Shown here: positions 37,501 through 45,682 of the stretch, piece after piece
Layout of the letters: every line of letters begins with the position of its first letter
Position numbering within the stretch: position 1 is the first letter of the stretch
Assembly: GCF_032248455.1 (NCBI RefSeq)
Contig: NZ_JAVTTP010000001.1
Coordinates: 1,054,001 to 1,118,000 of the forward strand
DNA length: 64,000 bases
Origin: Pricia mediterranea
Lineage (GTDB): Bacteria > Bacteroidota > Bacteroidia > Flavobacteriales > Flavobacteriaceae
Direction: 5' to 3'
The notes under the pieces: generated by a model
The model's database searches: none
Told to the model about the DNA's origin: nothing
Seen by the model: the letters and a program-made list of their open reading frames with translations, nothing else
Position numbers and translations under genes: made by a program

Positions 37501-37766
37501 TGATCTACGACGGAACTACCATCCGGTTGAACGAAGTCAGTTTATCGTACAACATGCCATCGGAATTTCTCAAAAGGACCCCGTTCGGGCAGCTGAGCTT
37601 TACCTTAAGCGGCAACAATATTTGGTACGATGCCGTAAATACTCCCGATGATGTACGCTTTGACACCAACACCCTAAGTACAGGGGTCGGTAACGGTCAG
37701 GGAATCGATTATATCACCGGACCCAGCTCAAGAAGATATGGACTCAGTGTTAAGGCAACCTTTTAA
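34539..37766 (+). CDS. SusC/RagA-family TonB-dependent outer-membrane receptor
   Basis: 1075 aa. Signal peptide 1-22 (VQVSFA|Q), a carboxypeptidase-regulatory-like beta domain at about 25-110 (GTVTDQDGLPLPGVNIVVQG), a TonB plug from about 115 (GKAAGVNITATNGVSGSG; FVIRGYSSISGSNQPLFIVDGVPFDG), then a 22-strand barrel to the terminal Phe (SVKATF). It forms the transport channel closed by the SusD lid that follows 2 bp downstream. The ligand is unknown: probably an oligosaccharide or peptide. No hydrolase gene accompanies it. The N-terminal 100 residues closely match those of the second SusC, with many silent differences, so the duplication is old. Confidence 0.95.
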   Translation: MKTRYKGVLTLLLALVVQVSFAQEKTISGTVTDQDGLPLPGVNIVVQGTTTGTQTDFDGNYSIQASEGQVLSFTYVGQQSQEMTVGSSSTIDVQLSEDAQALEEVVVVAQNIKREAGSLGYAVSDVGNEQIEERAQGDIGRILQGKAAGVNITATNGVSGSGTNFVIRGYSSISGSNQPLFIVDGVPFDGGANEQSDFFDSSGESSRFLDLDPNSIENVKVLKGLSATVLYGERGRNGVVLITTKSGSQKATAEKLEVTASTSYFISKPILQKSQKEYGGGFHQAFGFFFSNWGPAFSQQNPVSYGSYYRGLAPDGTVLVQHPFDRLSDESLKVGFEDLAASDYRYQNYNSIEDFFRTGGVSSSSVNLRGSTENATYNLNLGHLEDKGFTPGNKVIRNNISIGGSANLTNKLRVSGTLNYSNTDYKTPPIAASLGSGTIGDGASVFGDVLYTPISVDLMGLPFQTADGRSIYYRSGNDIQNPRWTVENSKTTQNTERIFGNMSLGFDITDHLGVSYQLGLDTYTEFNTYGQNKGGVDGDPTGIFRTTQVKNKIWNHTVNFNYDRDFSEDLNLQVVLGGQARNDTFERDGVESTQQLAFGVLKHFNFVNHSTVNSFTGGDLAFNSFENQLGVYTDITLGYKRGLYLNLAARNDWSSTLERDNYSIFYPAASLSFLPTQFIEGMVRDNFLSSLKVRAGYGTSAGFPDPYGTRNTLNLTSRGFVSVDGVLSSNSVSDRLGNPDLKAETVSETEIGVDAQFFRSRLSLNVSLYKKKTKDLITDQNLDPSTGFTVTRINAGSLETKGVEVDFDFTPVRTDNFSWNLAGNFFADESTITSLPEGTDQIAVTNFVIGSAANYAIVGEPFGVLQGSAVVRNDQGELVVGDDGLYLDSGEISILGDPNPDWNAGLTTTFRYKAFSLSANLLYRHGGDIFSQTIGSTLGRGTVGFGIDRTASYVLPGVRQDGTPNTTQITASNLGFDTIGFADFEEFLIYDGTTIRLNEVSLSYNMPSEFLKRTPFGQLSFTLSGNNIWYDAVNTPDDVRFDTNTLSTGVGNGQGIDYITGPSSRRYGLSVKATF

Positions 37767-37768
37767 TC

Positions 37769-39493
37769 ATGAACGGCAAAAAAATGAATACCATGTTAAA
37801 GCAATATAAAAAGTACATATATCGAGGGTTATGTATTTCATTCATAACCTTGGCGCTAAATTCCTGTGAATCGACCGAATTGGAGATTTTGGAAAGTCCG
37901 AATGCCTTGGCCCCCACACAGGCGGACGTAGATTTATTTCTGAACTCCATTCAAATTAAACTCGCGGCCGTACTAGATGGCACCCAGTCGGACGATAACG
38001 CAGGTTTATCGGAACGGGGAATGGAGGTCACCAGATTATTGCATATGTTCGGACCTACCTACGAGAACGCCTACCTTCCCGGTGATGTTGATATCGTTTA
38101 TGAAGACACCTACGCGGGGCTCTTAGCGGATACAAAGGCCATTCTTGAACCGGCAGAGGAAGCAGGGCTATACACCCATAAAGGTATTGCCAAAGCTATC
38201 GAGGCCTATACATTTATGACATTGGTCGATTTTTTCGGGGACATGCCCTTTTCAGAAGCGATTCAAGGAACGGAATTTCCAAATCCGAGCTTGGACGATG
38301 ATGCCGCTATATATGCCGCAGTCGAGACCTTGCTTAATGATGCCCTTACCGAGTTCAATCGGGATGAGGCCTTTGGTGTTGCCGATGATATCTTTTATGG
38401 GGGAAATGAAGATCAATGGATAAAATTGGTGAATACGCTTAAATTGAAGCTCTATCTACAAACCCGGTTGATCGATTCGAATGCCGGCGCTAAAATCAAC
38501 GCCCTAGTGGCGGACGGCAATATTATTTTGGATTCTGCCGATGATTTTCAGTTCCAATACTCGTCCACAGATGCCAATCCGGACAGTAGGCATCCCATTT
38601 TCGGAAGAAATTTTGATGTGGCCGCCGATGTTTCAGACTACATGTCCAACTACTATATGGTATTGCTCAAGGACAGTTATCCCACCGGAGATCCGAGAAC
38701 GCGCTATTACTTTTATCGGCAATCCTTAAACTTTACCGATGATGCCAACGAAGCCGACTGCGTTACCCAATCCGCACCCGTCCACTTCGAACTTTCTGAC
38801 GTTTTCTGCGATGCGGGGAACGGATACTGGGGGCGTGATCACGGGGACAATGACGGTATTCCGCCCGATGGTGGCCTAAGATCGACCTGGGGCGTATATC
38901 CTATCGGAGGGCTGATGGACATCAATCAAGGCGCCGCCATTCCGGGAAGGGACATCGGCCTCGAAGGCGCAGGAATCTCCCCGATCATGCTCGCTTCGTT
39001 CACGAACTTCATGCTGGCTGAGGCTGCATTGGTAACAGGAGTGACCGGAGATCCCAGAGCCTATTTGGAGGCAGGTGTAAGAGCTTCGATCAATAAAGTC
39101 ATTGCGTTCGGGGAAGGGCTCGATTATCTAGATGATGCCGTCGATGAAACCCGTACGGTCCGGGATGTTTACGTGCCCGCTCAGGAAAATATCGATCAGT
39201 ACGTTACCAATGTGTTGGACGATTACGATGCTGCTTCCGCAACCGGCAAACTCGAAGTGATTGTAAAGGAATATTTCAAGGCCCTTTTCGGGAACGGGGT
39301 TGAGGCCTATAACACCTACCGTAGAACCGGTTTTCCATCTGATCTTCAGCCAACCCTTCTAGCGGAACCTGGTGAATTTATCAATTCGTTTATCTATCCC
39401 AGCGAAATGGTGGATCAAAATTCCAATATTTCGCAAAAACCCAATCAGGCCGTCCGTGTATTCTGGGCAGAGGGCGGACCAACTGTAGACTAA
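37769..39493 (+). CDS. SusD/RagB-family outer-membrane lipoprotein
   Basis: 574 aa. Lipoprotein signal ending LALNSC with the lipid-bearing C33; Met at residues 6 and 9 are alternative starts that would still keep the signal. The helical TPR-like SusD fold is suggested by YTFMTLVDFFGDMPFSEA (about 150-167), the classic SusD TPR segment, and by the C-terminal FGNGVEAYNTYRRTGFPSDLQPT. It binds ligand at the cell surface and caps the SusC barrel. It starts 2 bp after the susC stop, so it is co-translated. Confidence 0.93.
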   Translation: MNGKKMNTMLKQYKKYIYRGLCISFITLALNSCESTELEILESPNALAPTQADVDLFLNSIQIKLAAVLDGTQSDDNAGLSERGMEVTRLLHMFGPTYENAYLPGDVDIVYEDTYAGLLADTKAILEPAEEAGLYTHKGIAKAIEAYTFMTLVDFFGDMPFSEAIQGTEFPNPSLDDDAAIYAAVETLLNDALTEFNRDEAFGVADDIFYGGNEDQWIKLVNTLKLKLYLQTRLIDSNAGAKINALVADGNIILDSADDFQFQYSSTDANPDSRHPIFGRNFDVAADVSDYMSNYYMVLLKDSYPTGDPRTRYYFYRQSLNFTDDANEADCVTQSAPVHFELSDVFCDAGNGYWGRDHGDNDGIPPDGGLRSTWGVYPIGGLMDINQGAAIPGRDIGLEGAGISPIMLASFTNFMLAEAALVTGVTGDPRAYLEAGVRASINKVIAFGEGLDYLDDAVDETRTVRDVYVPAQENIDQYVTNVLDDYDAASATGKLEVIVKEYFKALFGNGVEAYNTYRRTGFPSDLQPTLLAEPGEFINSFIYPSEMVDQNSNISQKPNQAVRVFWAEGGPTVD

Positions 39494-39515
39494 AATTAAT
39501 TTAAGAAAAAAGATC

Positions 39516-40418
39516 ATGAAAAATAGTTCTAAAACCCTATTGTTCCTGTTTTCCGCAATACTTTTTTTTGGATGCGAGGACGAAGAGAAAAACCCCTTCC
39601 CACGGTCGGCGCTGACCCAAGGGGCCGTTTTGCGGACCATATCATATAGTAGTCCGGCTATCGTTAATAAGAACGATGTTGCGGGATCGGATATCGTTAT
39701 TGAATTGGAAGCGGACGATTTTCAAAATAATACGCGGTTCGCGTCCATGGATGTGTACGTATCCTTTGCAGATCGATTTTTTGATAAGGATGGGACAACG
39801 GACACTACCCTGGACGATGAGGACATCAGCGCAGGAGAAGAATTGCTCTTAAGCGTTCCGGCATCCGAATTTACGGCAGCGGAAAATGGTAAACCAAGGT
39901 ACACCCTTACCGTCAATGCACAGGACGTGGTAGATTTGCTCGGGCTGGGTCCCAACTTAGATCGTTTGGACGGGGGAGATATTTTTCGTACCCGCGTCGC
40001 CATGATCCTAGAGGATGGATCGGTGTTCACCAGCAGCAATGTTGGAGATAATGTAACGGGGCAGTTCTTTGCTTCCCCTTTTCGCTATGAGGCCGATGTG
40101 GTCTGCATCTTGGCAACTCCGCCCACCGGAGAGTGGACCATAGCCGGACAAGATTCTTATGGCGATGGCTGGAACGGCGCCTCCATAACCGTAAACATCG
40201 ATGGGGAGTCAGCTTTGGAATTTGTGGTCGATGTTGACGAGAATACGGAGAGCTTTACAGTGCCTGCCGATGCCCAATCCCTTAATTTTGTTTACAACGC
40301 AGGGTCCTTCGACGGGGAAGTTTCATTTCAGATTACTGCTCCCAGTGGGAACGTAGTAGCCGATGTAGTTCCTTCGCCGTCCGCAGGTGAAATTAATTTA
40401 AATCTGTGCCAAGAATAG
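39516..40418 (+). CDS. Surface lipoprotein following a SusCD pair, unknown ligand
   Basis: 300 aa. Signal peptidase II site AILFFGC with C20, followed at once by acidic residues (CEDEEKN), the type of signal that sends Bacteroidota lipoproteins to the cell surface. The middle is beta-rich and Asp-rich. The C-terminal 100 residues include GQDSYGDGWNGASITVNIDG, a short module I associate with secreted flavobacterial proteins. By place and signal it may be an accessory ligand-binding protein (SusE/F-like role), but no family is recognised with certainty. It is the last gene of the unit; a terminator follows. Confidence 0.75.
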   Translation: MKNSSKTLLFLFSAILFFGCEDEEKNPFPRSALTQGAVLRTISYSSPAIVNKNDVAGSDIVIELEADDFQNNTRFASMDVYVSFADRFFDKDGTTDTTLDDEDISAGEELLLSVPASEFTAAENGKPRYTLTVNAQDVVDLLGLGPNLDRLDGGDIFRTRVAMILEDGSVFTSSNVGDNVTGQFFASPFRYEADVVCILATPPTGEWTIAGQDSYGDGWNGASITVNIDGESALEFVVDVDENTESFTVPADAQSLNFVYNAGSFDGEVSFQITAPSGNVVADVVPSPSAGEINLNLCQE

Positions 40419-40449
40419 AATACTCGTTTATTTTATCCTATTGCATGCC

Positions 40450-40479
40450 AAGCCGCCCTTTTCCAAGGGTGGCTTTTTT
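40450..40479 (+). terminator. Terminator of the first Sus operon
   Basis: AAGCCGCCCTT, loop TTCC, AAGGGTGGCTT (one G-U pair), then TTTT. Confidence 0.87.
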
Positions 40480-40802
40480 CATACCATAATTCCATTGAAG
40501 CATACCATAGTTCCGTTGAAGTATCATGTGGGCCTCCTTAATCCATTGGCTAAAAGTTCCACCAAAAGGAAAAATCAACCCGATTCGACCTATCCCGGAT
40601 GTCCTCAAACCAATTTATTATTAACTGCATCCCGAATTGATGCTATTTCGATATTTTGATGATATTAACAAAACGTTTCGTTTTAACTTATCAAAACTCA
40701 AAGAAACCTGAACATAATACGCAAAATGGTCTGAATCGGCTCGGTTTATGGCACAACATTTAACTCTTTTAAGTGCTATGCATGCATAATTTATTGTTAA
40801 GC

Positions 40803-40836
40803 TAATTGGTCAATTAACTTAAAATTGGCACCTTTG
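40803..40836 (+). promoter_or_regulatory. Probable promoter of the second susC
   Basis: TTG at 40806-40808, 20 nt, then CACCTTTG (40829-40836), one base from TAnnTTTG in its TA part. The -33 element is embedded in the palindrome TAATTG-GT-CAATTA, which could be an operator. The start region AGCTAATTCAAATAA is shared with the first susC leader. Confidence 0.45.
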
Positions 40837-40863
40837 GTGTTAGCTAATTCAAATAAACATAAA

Positions 40864-43800
40864 ATGAGAGCAAGACACAAGGGATTGCTGACGCTGCTAT
40901 TGGCGTTGGTCGTGCAGTTATCTTTTGCACAGGAAAAAACGGTGACCGGTACGGTGACCGATCAAAACGAGCTCCCCCTTCCGGGAGTCAATATTGTCGT
41001 ACAAGGTACCACTACTGGCACCCAGACCGACTTCGATGGAAACTATTCCATAAATGCCGAAGAAGGGCAAGTACTCGTCTTTACCTATATCGGCCAGAAA
41101 GCCGTTGAACAGGGAGTAGGTGACGGCAATGTTATCGACGTACAGATGGAAGAAGATGCGCAGGCATTGGAAGAGGTTGTGGTAACCGCCTTGGGTGTTA
41201 ACAGGGATGAAAAATCGCTTACGTATTCCGCCCCCCAAGTGAATTCTGAGGAACTGCTGTCAGCACAAAACGATAATGCGGTAGGTGCGTTATCCAGTAA
41301 AGTGGCTGGTCTTCAGGTGAATTCTCCATCTGGGAACTTAGGAGGTTCTCAACGTATCCTCATTAGAGGAGCAAACTCTGTAACTGGCGAAAACCAACCT
41401 TTATTTGTTGTTGATGGAATTCCAATGGACAACTCTGGATTCAACACTACCGATGCCCAGAGGGGCGCAGGAGGTGTTGATTTTGGTAGCACTATCAATG
41501 ATATTAACCCTAATAATATTGAGTCGGTAACCGTCCTTAAAGGTACAGCCGCGGCTTTATATGGCTCCAGAGCATCTAACGGGGTGGTATTGATAAAGAC
41601 GAAAACGGGTGAAGCCTCCGATAAACTTGGAGTTTCAATAAACTCTTCGGTTTCTTTCTCTCAAGTAGCAGTACTTCCCGACCTACAACGAGAGTATGGT
41701 GGAGGTGCCATAATCACAGGTGAAGACTCCGATGGGGGCTTTGCAACTGCCAATATTAACGGTACTACTTATAGGTTGGCCGATTACCACACCGATGAAA
41801 GCTGGGGACCAAAGTACGACCCAAATCTTATGGTGTTACATTGGGATGCATTCGACCAAGAAAGTTTTCCTGAAGATTATCTAAGACCGCGCCCATGGGT
41901 TGCTCCTGCCAATGATGTCGAGACTTTTTTCAATACGGGCATTACCTATCGAAACGATATAACCCTATCATCGGGTGGAGAAAAAGGAAATTACCTTTTT
42001 TCTTTTGGATCACAAAATCAAACTGGTATAGTTCCGAATACCGAAATCGAAAAATATTCGGCTAAAGTGAGTTTGACACAAAATCTTTCAGAGAAATTAA
42101 CTGCCAACAGTATTATCAACTATACCGTTTCAAGAGGTAAAAGGCCGACAATTGGGTACGATGACAATAGTGTAACGCAAAAGTTTTTTCAATGGGGTCA
42201 AAGACAACTCGACTATGATCGACTAAGAAAATACAAGAATGAGGATGGTACTCAGCGAACGTGGAATCGCATATCTTGGGATGACGCTACCCCGAACTAC
42301 TCGGATAACCCCTACTGGACGGTTTATGAAAATTATCCAACAGACAACAGAACTCGAGTTTTTGGAAACTTCGGTCTTAACTATCAAGTTAGCGACGAAC
42401 TAAGTGTTAAGGGTACTGTATATGGTGACACCTATCATTTTGAAAATAAGGAAAGACAATCAATAGGTTCGCAAGCCCAGTCATTATACAGAGAGCGAAA
42501 TTATGATTACAGCGAGTACAACTATGAGTTGGTTGCCAATTACAACAAAGATTTCTCGGATAATTTCTCACTAGGTGCTTTGGTCGGTGGTAATAAAAGA
42601 GACTATCAACTCTCATTCGTAAGAAACGAAACTACAGGAGGACTATCACTACCGGGCATCTTTAATATCGCGAATGGTCTTGGACAATTGGATAAAGACA
42701 CTTATACCGATAAAAAGAAGGTAAACAGCCTTTTTGCAAGCTTAAACCTTGCAATATATGATCAACTGTTCTTCGATTTCACGGCGCGAAACGATTGGTC
42801 GTCTGCCTTACCAGATAACAACAACTCGTATTTCTATCCTTCGGCATCATTGGCGTGGGCTTTTAGCGATACCTTTATCCAAGACAGCCAATGGTTCAAT
42901 TATGGTAAATTAAGAGTGGGTTGGGCACAAGTTGGTAACGACACGGATCCTTACAGAGCCGTGAACACACTTACCATAGATAACCCTTTCAATAATACAG
43001 GTAGGGTTACCGTACCAAGTACGAGACTTAATTCCGAATTGAAAAGTGAAACCACAACGACTTGGGAAGCTGGTGCAGAATTGAGTTTTTTCAAAAACAG
43101 ACTCAACCTTGATGTTACCTACTACCAAAATGAAACGGTCGATCAAATCATTCCAATCGACCTCTCGTTTGGAACTGGTTATGGCAGTCAATATGTGAAT
43201 GCCGGAAAGATGACAAATGAAGGTGTCGAAATCGCCGTTGGTATTACACCTGTAAGAACAGAGAACTTTAAGTGGCAAATTGACGGTACATTCGCTAAGA
43301 ATGAAAGTGAACTTGTAGAGTTAATCGATGGTCTTAATTCTATACTTTTGACCAATGCTCCTTTCCAGGCGCAACTAGCGGCTTATGTAGGTGCACCGTA
43401 CGGACAAATCATGGGCACTGACTTTATTTATGATAGTGAAGGAAATAAAGTGGTAACTGCCGGTGGAGCCTATGCGGCAACCAGCGATATCGTACCAATC
43501 GGTTCTACATTGCCAGATTACACCGCTGGCCTAAGAAACGCTTTCCAATATAAGAATGTTGATCTAAGTTTTTTATTAGGTATGAGCAAAGGTGGAAAGT
43601 ATTTCTCTACCTCTCACATGTGGGGCATGTACTCTGGTATGTTAGAGAAAACAGTAGCGAACAACATTCGGGAAGACGGAATTGTTTTAGAAGGCGTTAC
43701 CGGGACGGTAACGTATAATGCTGATGGGTCTTATACAGTTACGGATACTGCTCCTAACACAACTAATGTTTCAGCACAAGCGTATGGTGGTAACCATTAC

Positions 43801-44079
43801 GGCGGTTTCGGAACACCGGACGCTCAAAACGTATTTGATGCCGATTACTTTAAACTTAGAGAAGTTACAGTAGGCTACACCTTTCCAAAGCAAATCTTTG
43901 ACTTCTTCGATACGGCAAGAGTGAGTCTTTTCGGAAGGAACCTGTTGATTTGGGGCCTAGACTACGACGGAATTGACCCAGAAACCGTATCTACTGGTTC
44001 AGGAAACATTCAAGGCCTTGAAGGAGGTTTACAGCCTTCAACAAGGTCTTACGGAATGAACGTGCAATTATCATTTTAA
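40864..44079 (+). CDS. SusC/RagA-family TonB-dependent receptor, compositionally mosaic
   Basis: 1071 aa from the ATG at 40864 (MRARHKGLLTLLLALVVQLSFAQ; an upstream in-frame ATG at 40825 lies inside the promoter and would mask the signal peptide). Domains: signal 1-22, carboxypeptidase-regulatory-like domain 25-110, plug (AGLQVNSPSGNLGGSQRILIRGANSVTGENQPLFVVDGIP), barrel ending VQLSF. Sampled 60-bp rows in the first ~400 bp are 48-52% GC; from about 41.9 kb they are 33-38%. This suggests that a foreign barrel was joined to a resident N-terminus. Partner of the SusD encoded 10 bp downstream. Confidence 0.94.
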   Translation: MRARHKGLLTLLLALVVQLSFAQEKTVTGTVTDQNELPLPGVNIVVQGTTTGTQTDFDGNYSINAEEGQVLVFTYIGQKAVEQGVGDGNVIDVQMEEDAQALEEVVVTALGVNRDEKSLTYSAPQVNSEELLSAQNDNAVGALSSKVAGLQVNSPSGNLGGSQRILIRGANSVTGENQPLFVVDGIPMDNSGFNTTDAQRGAGGVDFGSTINDINPNNIESVTVLKGTAAALYGSRASNGVVLIKTKTGEASDKLGVSINSSVSFSQVAVLPDLQREYGGGAIITGEDSDGGFATANINGTTYRLADYHTDESWGPKYDPNLMVLHWDAFDQESFPEDYLRPRPWVAPANDVETFFNTGITYRNDITLSSGGEKGNYLFSFGSQNQTGIVPNTEIEKYSAKVSLTQNLSEKLTANSIINYTVSRGKRPTIGYDDNSVTQKFFQWGQRQLDYDRLRKYKNEDGTQRTWNRISWDDATPNYSDNPYWTVYENYPTDNRTRVFGNFGLNYQVSDELSVKGTVYGDTYHFENKERQSIGSQAQSLYRERNYDYSEYNYELVANYNKDFSDNFSLGALVGGNKRDYQLSFVRNETTGGLSLPGIFNIANGLGQLDKDTYTDKKKVNSLFASLNLAIYDQLFFDFTARNDWSSALPDNNNSYFYPSASLAWAFSDTFIQDSQWFNYGKLRVGWAQVGNDTDPYRAVNTLTIDNPFNNTGRVTVPSTRLNSELKSETTTTWEAGAELSFFKNRLNLDVTYYQNETVDQIIPIDLSFGTGYGSQYVNAGKMTNEGVEIAVGITPVRTENFKWQIDGTFAKNESELVELIDGLNSILLTNAPFQAQLAAYVGAPYGQIMGTDFIYDSEGNKVVTAGGAYAATSDIVPIGSTLPDYTAGLRNAFQYKNVDLSFLLGMSKGGKYFSTSHMWGMYSGMLEKTVANNIREDGIVLEGVTGTVTYNADGSYTVTDTAPNTTNVSAQAYGGNHYGGFGTPDAQNVFDADYFKLREVTVGYTFPKQIFDFFDTARVSLFGRNLLIWGLDYDGIDPETVSTGSGNIQGLEGGLQPSTRSYGMNVQLSF

Positions 44080-44089
44080 AAAATAAGAC

Positions 44090-45610
44090 ATGAAAAATAA
44101 TAAATTTAGACTTTTGACATTGGTCATTATGTTCGGTGTTATTTCCTGTGACACCGATTATATCGATGACCCAGACAATCCAGTCGTTGCGCCGTCAACC
44201 CAATTATTGAACTCGGCTGCTTTTGATTTAGCCTATGAACTGAACGACCAATGGGTGGCAGGTAGAGGTACCTTGGGTATGGCTCAATACTGGAATCAAA
44301 CCTTTTATACCGAAGAAAACAGATATGCACTTCGTAATACCATGGTCGATGACATGTGGGAGTGGCCGTATAGAATATTAACGGATTTAAAAGAGATAAT
44401 ATCATTAAATGAAGATCCCGAAACCAGCGTTTTGATGTCTGCTTACGGAAGTAACAATAATCAAATTCAGGTTTCCCGAATTTTAATGGCTTTCACCTTT
44501 TCCAAGCTGGTGGATACTTTTGGAGATGTACCTTATTGGAGTTATGGTGGCAGGGATAATGCCGATTTCCAAGCGCTTCAGTTGGAAGCGGGCATTAATA
44601 GTCCGGTGTATGTTGACGACCAGGTTATTTATGAGGATATGCTAAACGAACTGTTAGAGGCTGCCAACAGTATGGATACTTCTTCCATTGCGTTTACGGA
44701 AGGCGATAATATCTACAATGGTGATAGTTCTGCATGGGTTAAGTTTGCACATTCCCTCAGGTTGAGATTAGCAGCTCATATTGCGTATTCAAATCCGGCT
44801 TTGGCTGCACAAACATATAGTGAATCGAATGATGAGGCCTTCACTAGCAACTCAGATAACGCAACATACACGTTTGGAACGGACGATATCACCGGTGGCC
44901 CTTGGCATATTGCCTTTACGGTAGATGCAAGAAGGGATTTCGGTCCGTCATTGTCTTTTACAGAGTTGTTATACAACAGAGTAGGTCCATTCAATGGAGT
45001 TGGATCGGATGACCCAAGGGTAGATGCTTATTTTGACACTAGATTAGATACTGAAGAAGTGGTAGGTTTACCTTATGGTTTTGGTAATGCTTCCGTTAGG
45101 GCAATTGACGACGAAGGCATTCCTGATGCGACTATTCTTCAACCTGACTATACTCAGCCACTTTTAACGTATGCTGAAGTTGAATTTATCCGTTCTGAAT
45201 TTGAAGGATGGAGTCAAGCCAATTATGAGAGTGGCGTAGCAGCTTCCATGGAATACTGGGGAATCTCAGCTGAAGATGCAACAGCATATGTAGCAGCACT
45301 GCCTGCGGCAAGTGAGGAAACCGTATTGACTCAGAAGTACATTGCTCTTTACATGGATGGACTCGAAGGTTGGACCGAATATAGAAGAAGTGGGTTCCCA
45401 ACTACTTTAACAGTCCCGGGGGATACCTACGACGATGGTGAAGAAATTTTGACCTTTACCACTTTAGTACCAGGCCTTGATATTATTCCCACCAGGGTTA
45501 CTTATCCAAACAATGAACAGTTGTTAAATAACTCAAATTGGGATGCCGCCAGAAGTAAACTATCAGATGGCGACGTTATGTATTCCAAAATATTTTGGGA
45601 TGTAGAATAA
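44090..45610 (+). CDS. SusD/RagB-like lipoprotein (SusD-like_2 type)
   Basis: 506 aa. Lipoprotein signal MFGVISC with C20. The architecture fits the SusD-like_2 group: QWVAGRGTLGMAQYWNQTFY near the N-terminus, AFTFSKLVDTFGDVPYW as the TPR helix, and LYMDGLEGWTEYRRSGFPTTL near the C-terminus. Low GC (about 37% in sampled rows), like the barrel of the preceding SusC, so the two probably arrived together. It forms the surface lid of that transporter. A strong terminator follows. Confidence 0.93.
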   Translation: MKNNKFRLLTLVIMFGVISCDTDYIDDPDNPVVAPSTQLLNSAAFDLAYELNDQWVAGRGTLGMAQYWNQTFYTEENRYALRNTMVDDMWEWPYRILTDLKEIISLNEDPETSVLMSAYGSNNNQIQVSRILMAFTFSKLVDTFGDVPYWSYGGRDNADFQALQLEAGINSPVYVDDQVIYEDMLNELLEAANSMDTSSIAFTEGDNIYNGDSSAWVKFAHSLRLRLAAHIAYSNPALAAQTYSESNDEAFTSNSDNATYTFGTDDITGGPWHIAFTVDARRDFGPSLSFTELLYNRVGPFNGVGSDDPRVDAYFDTRLDTEEVVGLPYGFGNASVRAIDDEGIPDATILQPDYTQPLLTYAEVEFIRSEFEGWSQANYESGVAASMEYWGISAEDATAYVAALPAASEETVLTQKYIALYMDGLEGWTEYRRSGFPTTLTVPGDTYDDGEEILTFTTLVPGLDIIPTRVTYPNNEQLLNNSNWDAARSKLSDGDVMYSKIFWDVE

Positions 45611-45634
45611 CTGTTCTTAGCTTTTACCCTTGTA

Positions 45635-45668
45635 AAAACCATTCTAGTTCTTAGGATGGTTTTTTTAT
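45635..45668 (+). terminator. Terminator of the second Sus operon
   Basis: AAAACCATTCTA, loop GTTCT, TAGGATGGTTTT (one G-U pair), then TTT. It also marks the end of the AT-rich segment. Confidence 0.87.
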
Positions 45669-45682
45669 TTACCTTTAGCCCC

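Larger units (their letters stand above)
40419..40863. other. Spacer between the two Sus units with terminator, a 21-bp tandem repeat and palindromes
   Basis: After the terminator (40450-40479) come two 21-bp copies (40481-40501 and 40502-40522) beginning ATACCATA and differing at 3 positions. Then come AAAACG-TTT-CGTTTT (40670-40684), the 12-bp palindrome TATGCATGCATA (40777-40788) and TAATTG-GT-CAATTA (40803-40816). No gene is seen. Confidence 0.6.

Noticed and set aside
40825-40863. Upstream ATG at 40825 as start of the second SusC
   Set aside because: It would add 13 residues before a textbook signal peptide and lies inside the predicted promoter.
34539-45610. Full polysaccharide utilisation locus
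   Set aside because: No glycoside hydrolase, lyase, sulfatase, hybrid two-component system or ECF sigma/anti-sigma pair is found beside the SusCD genes.
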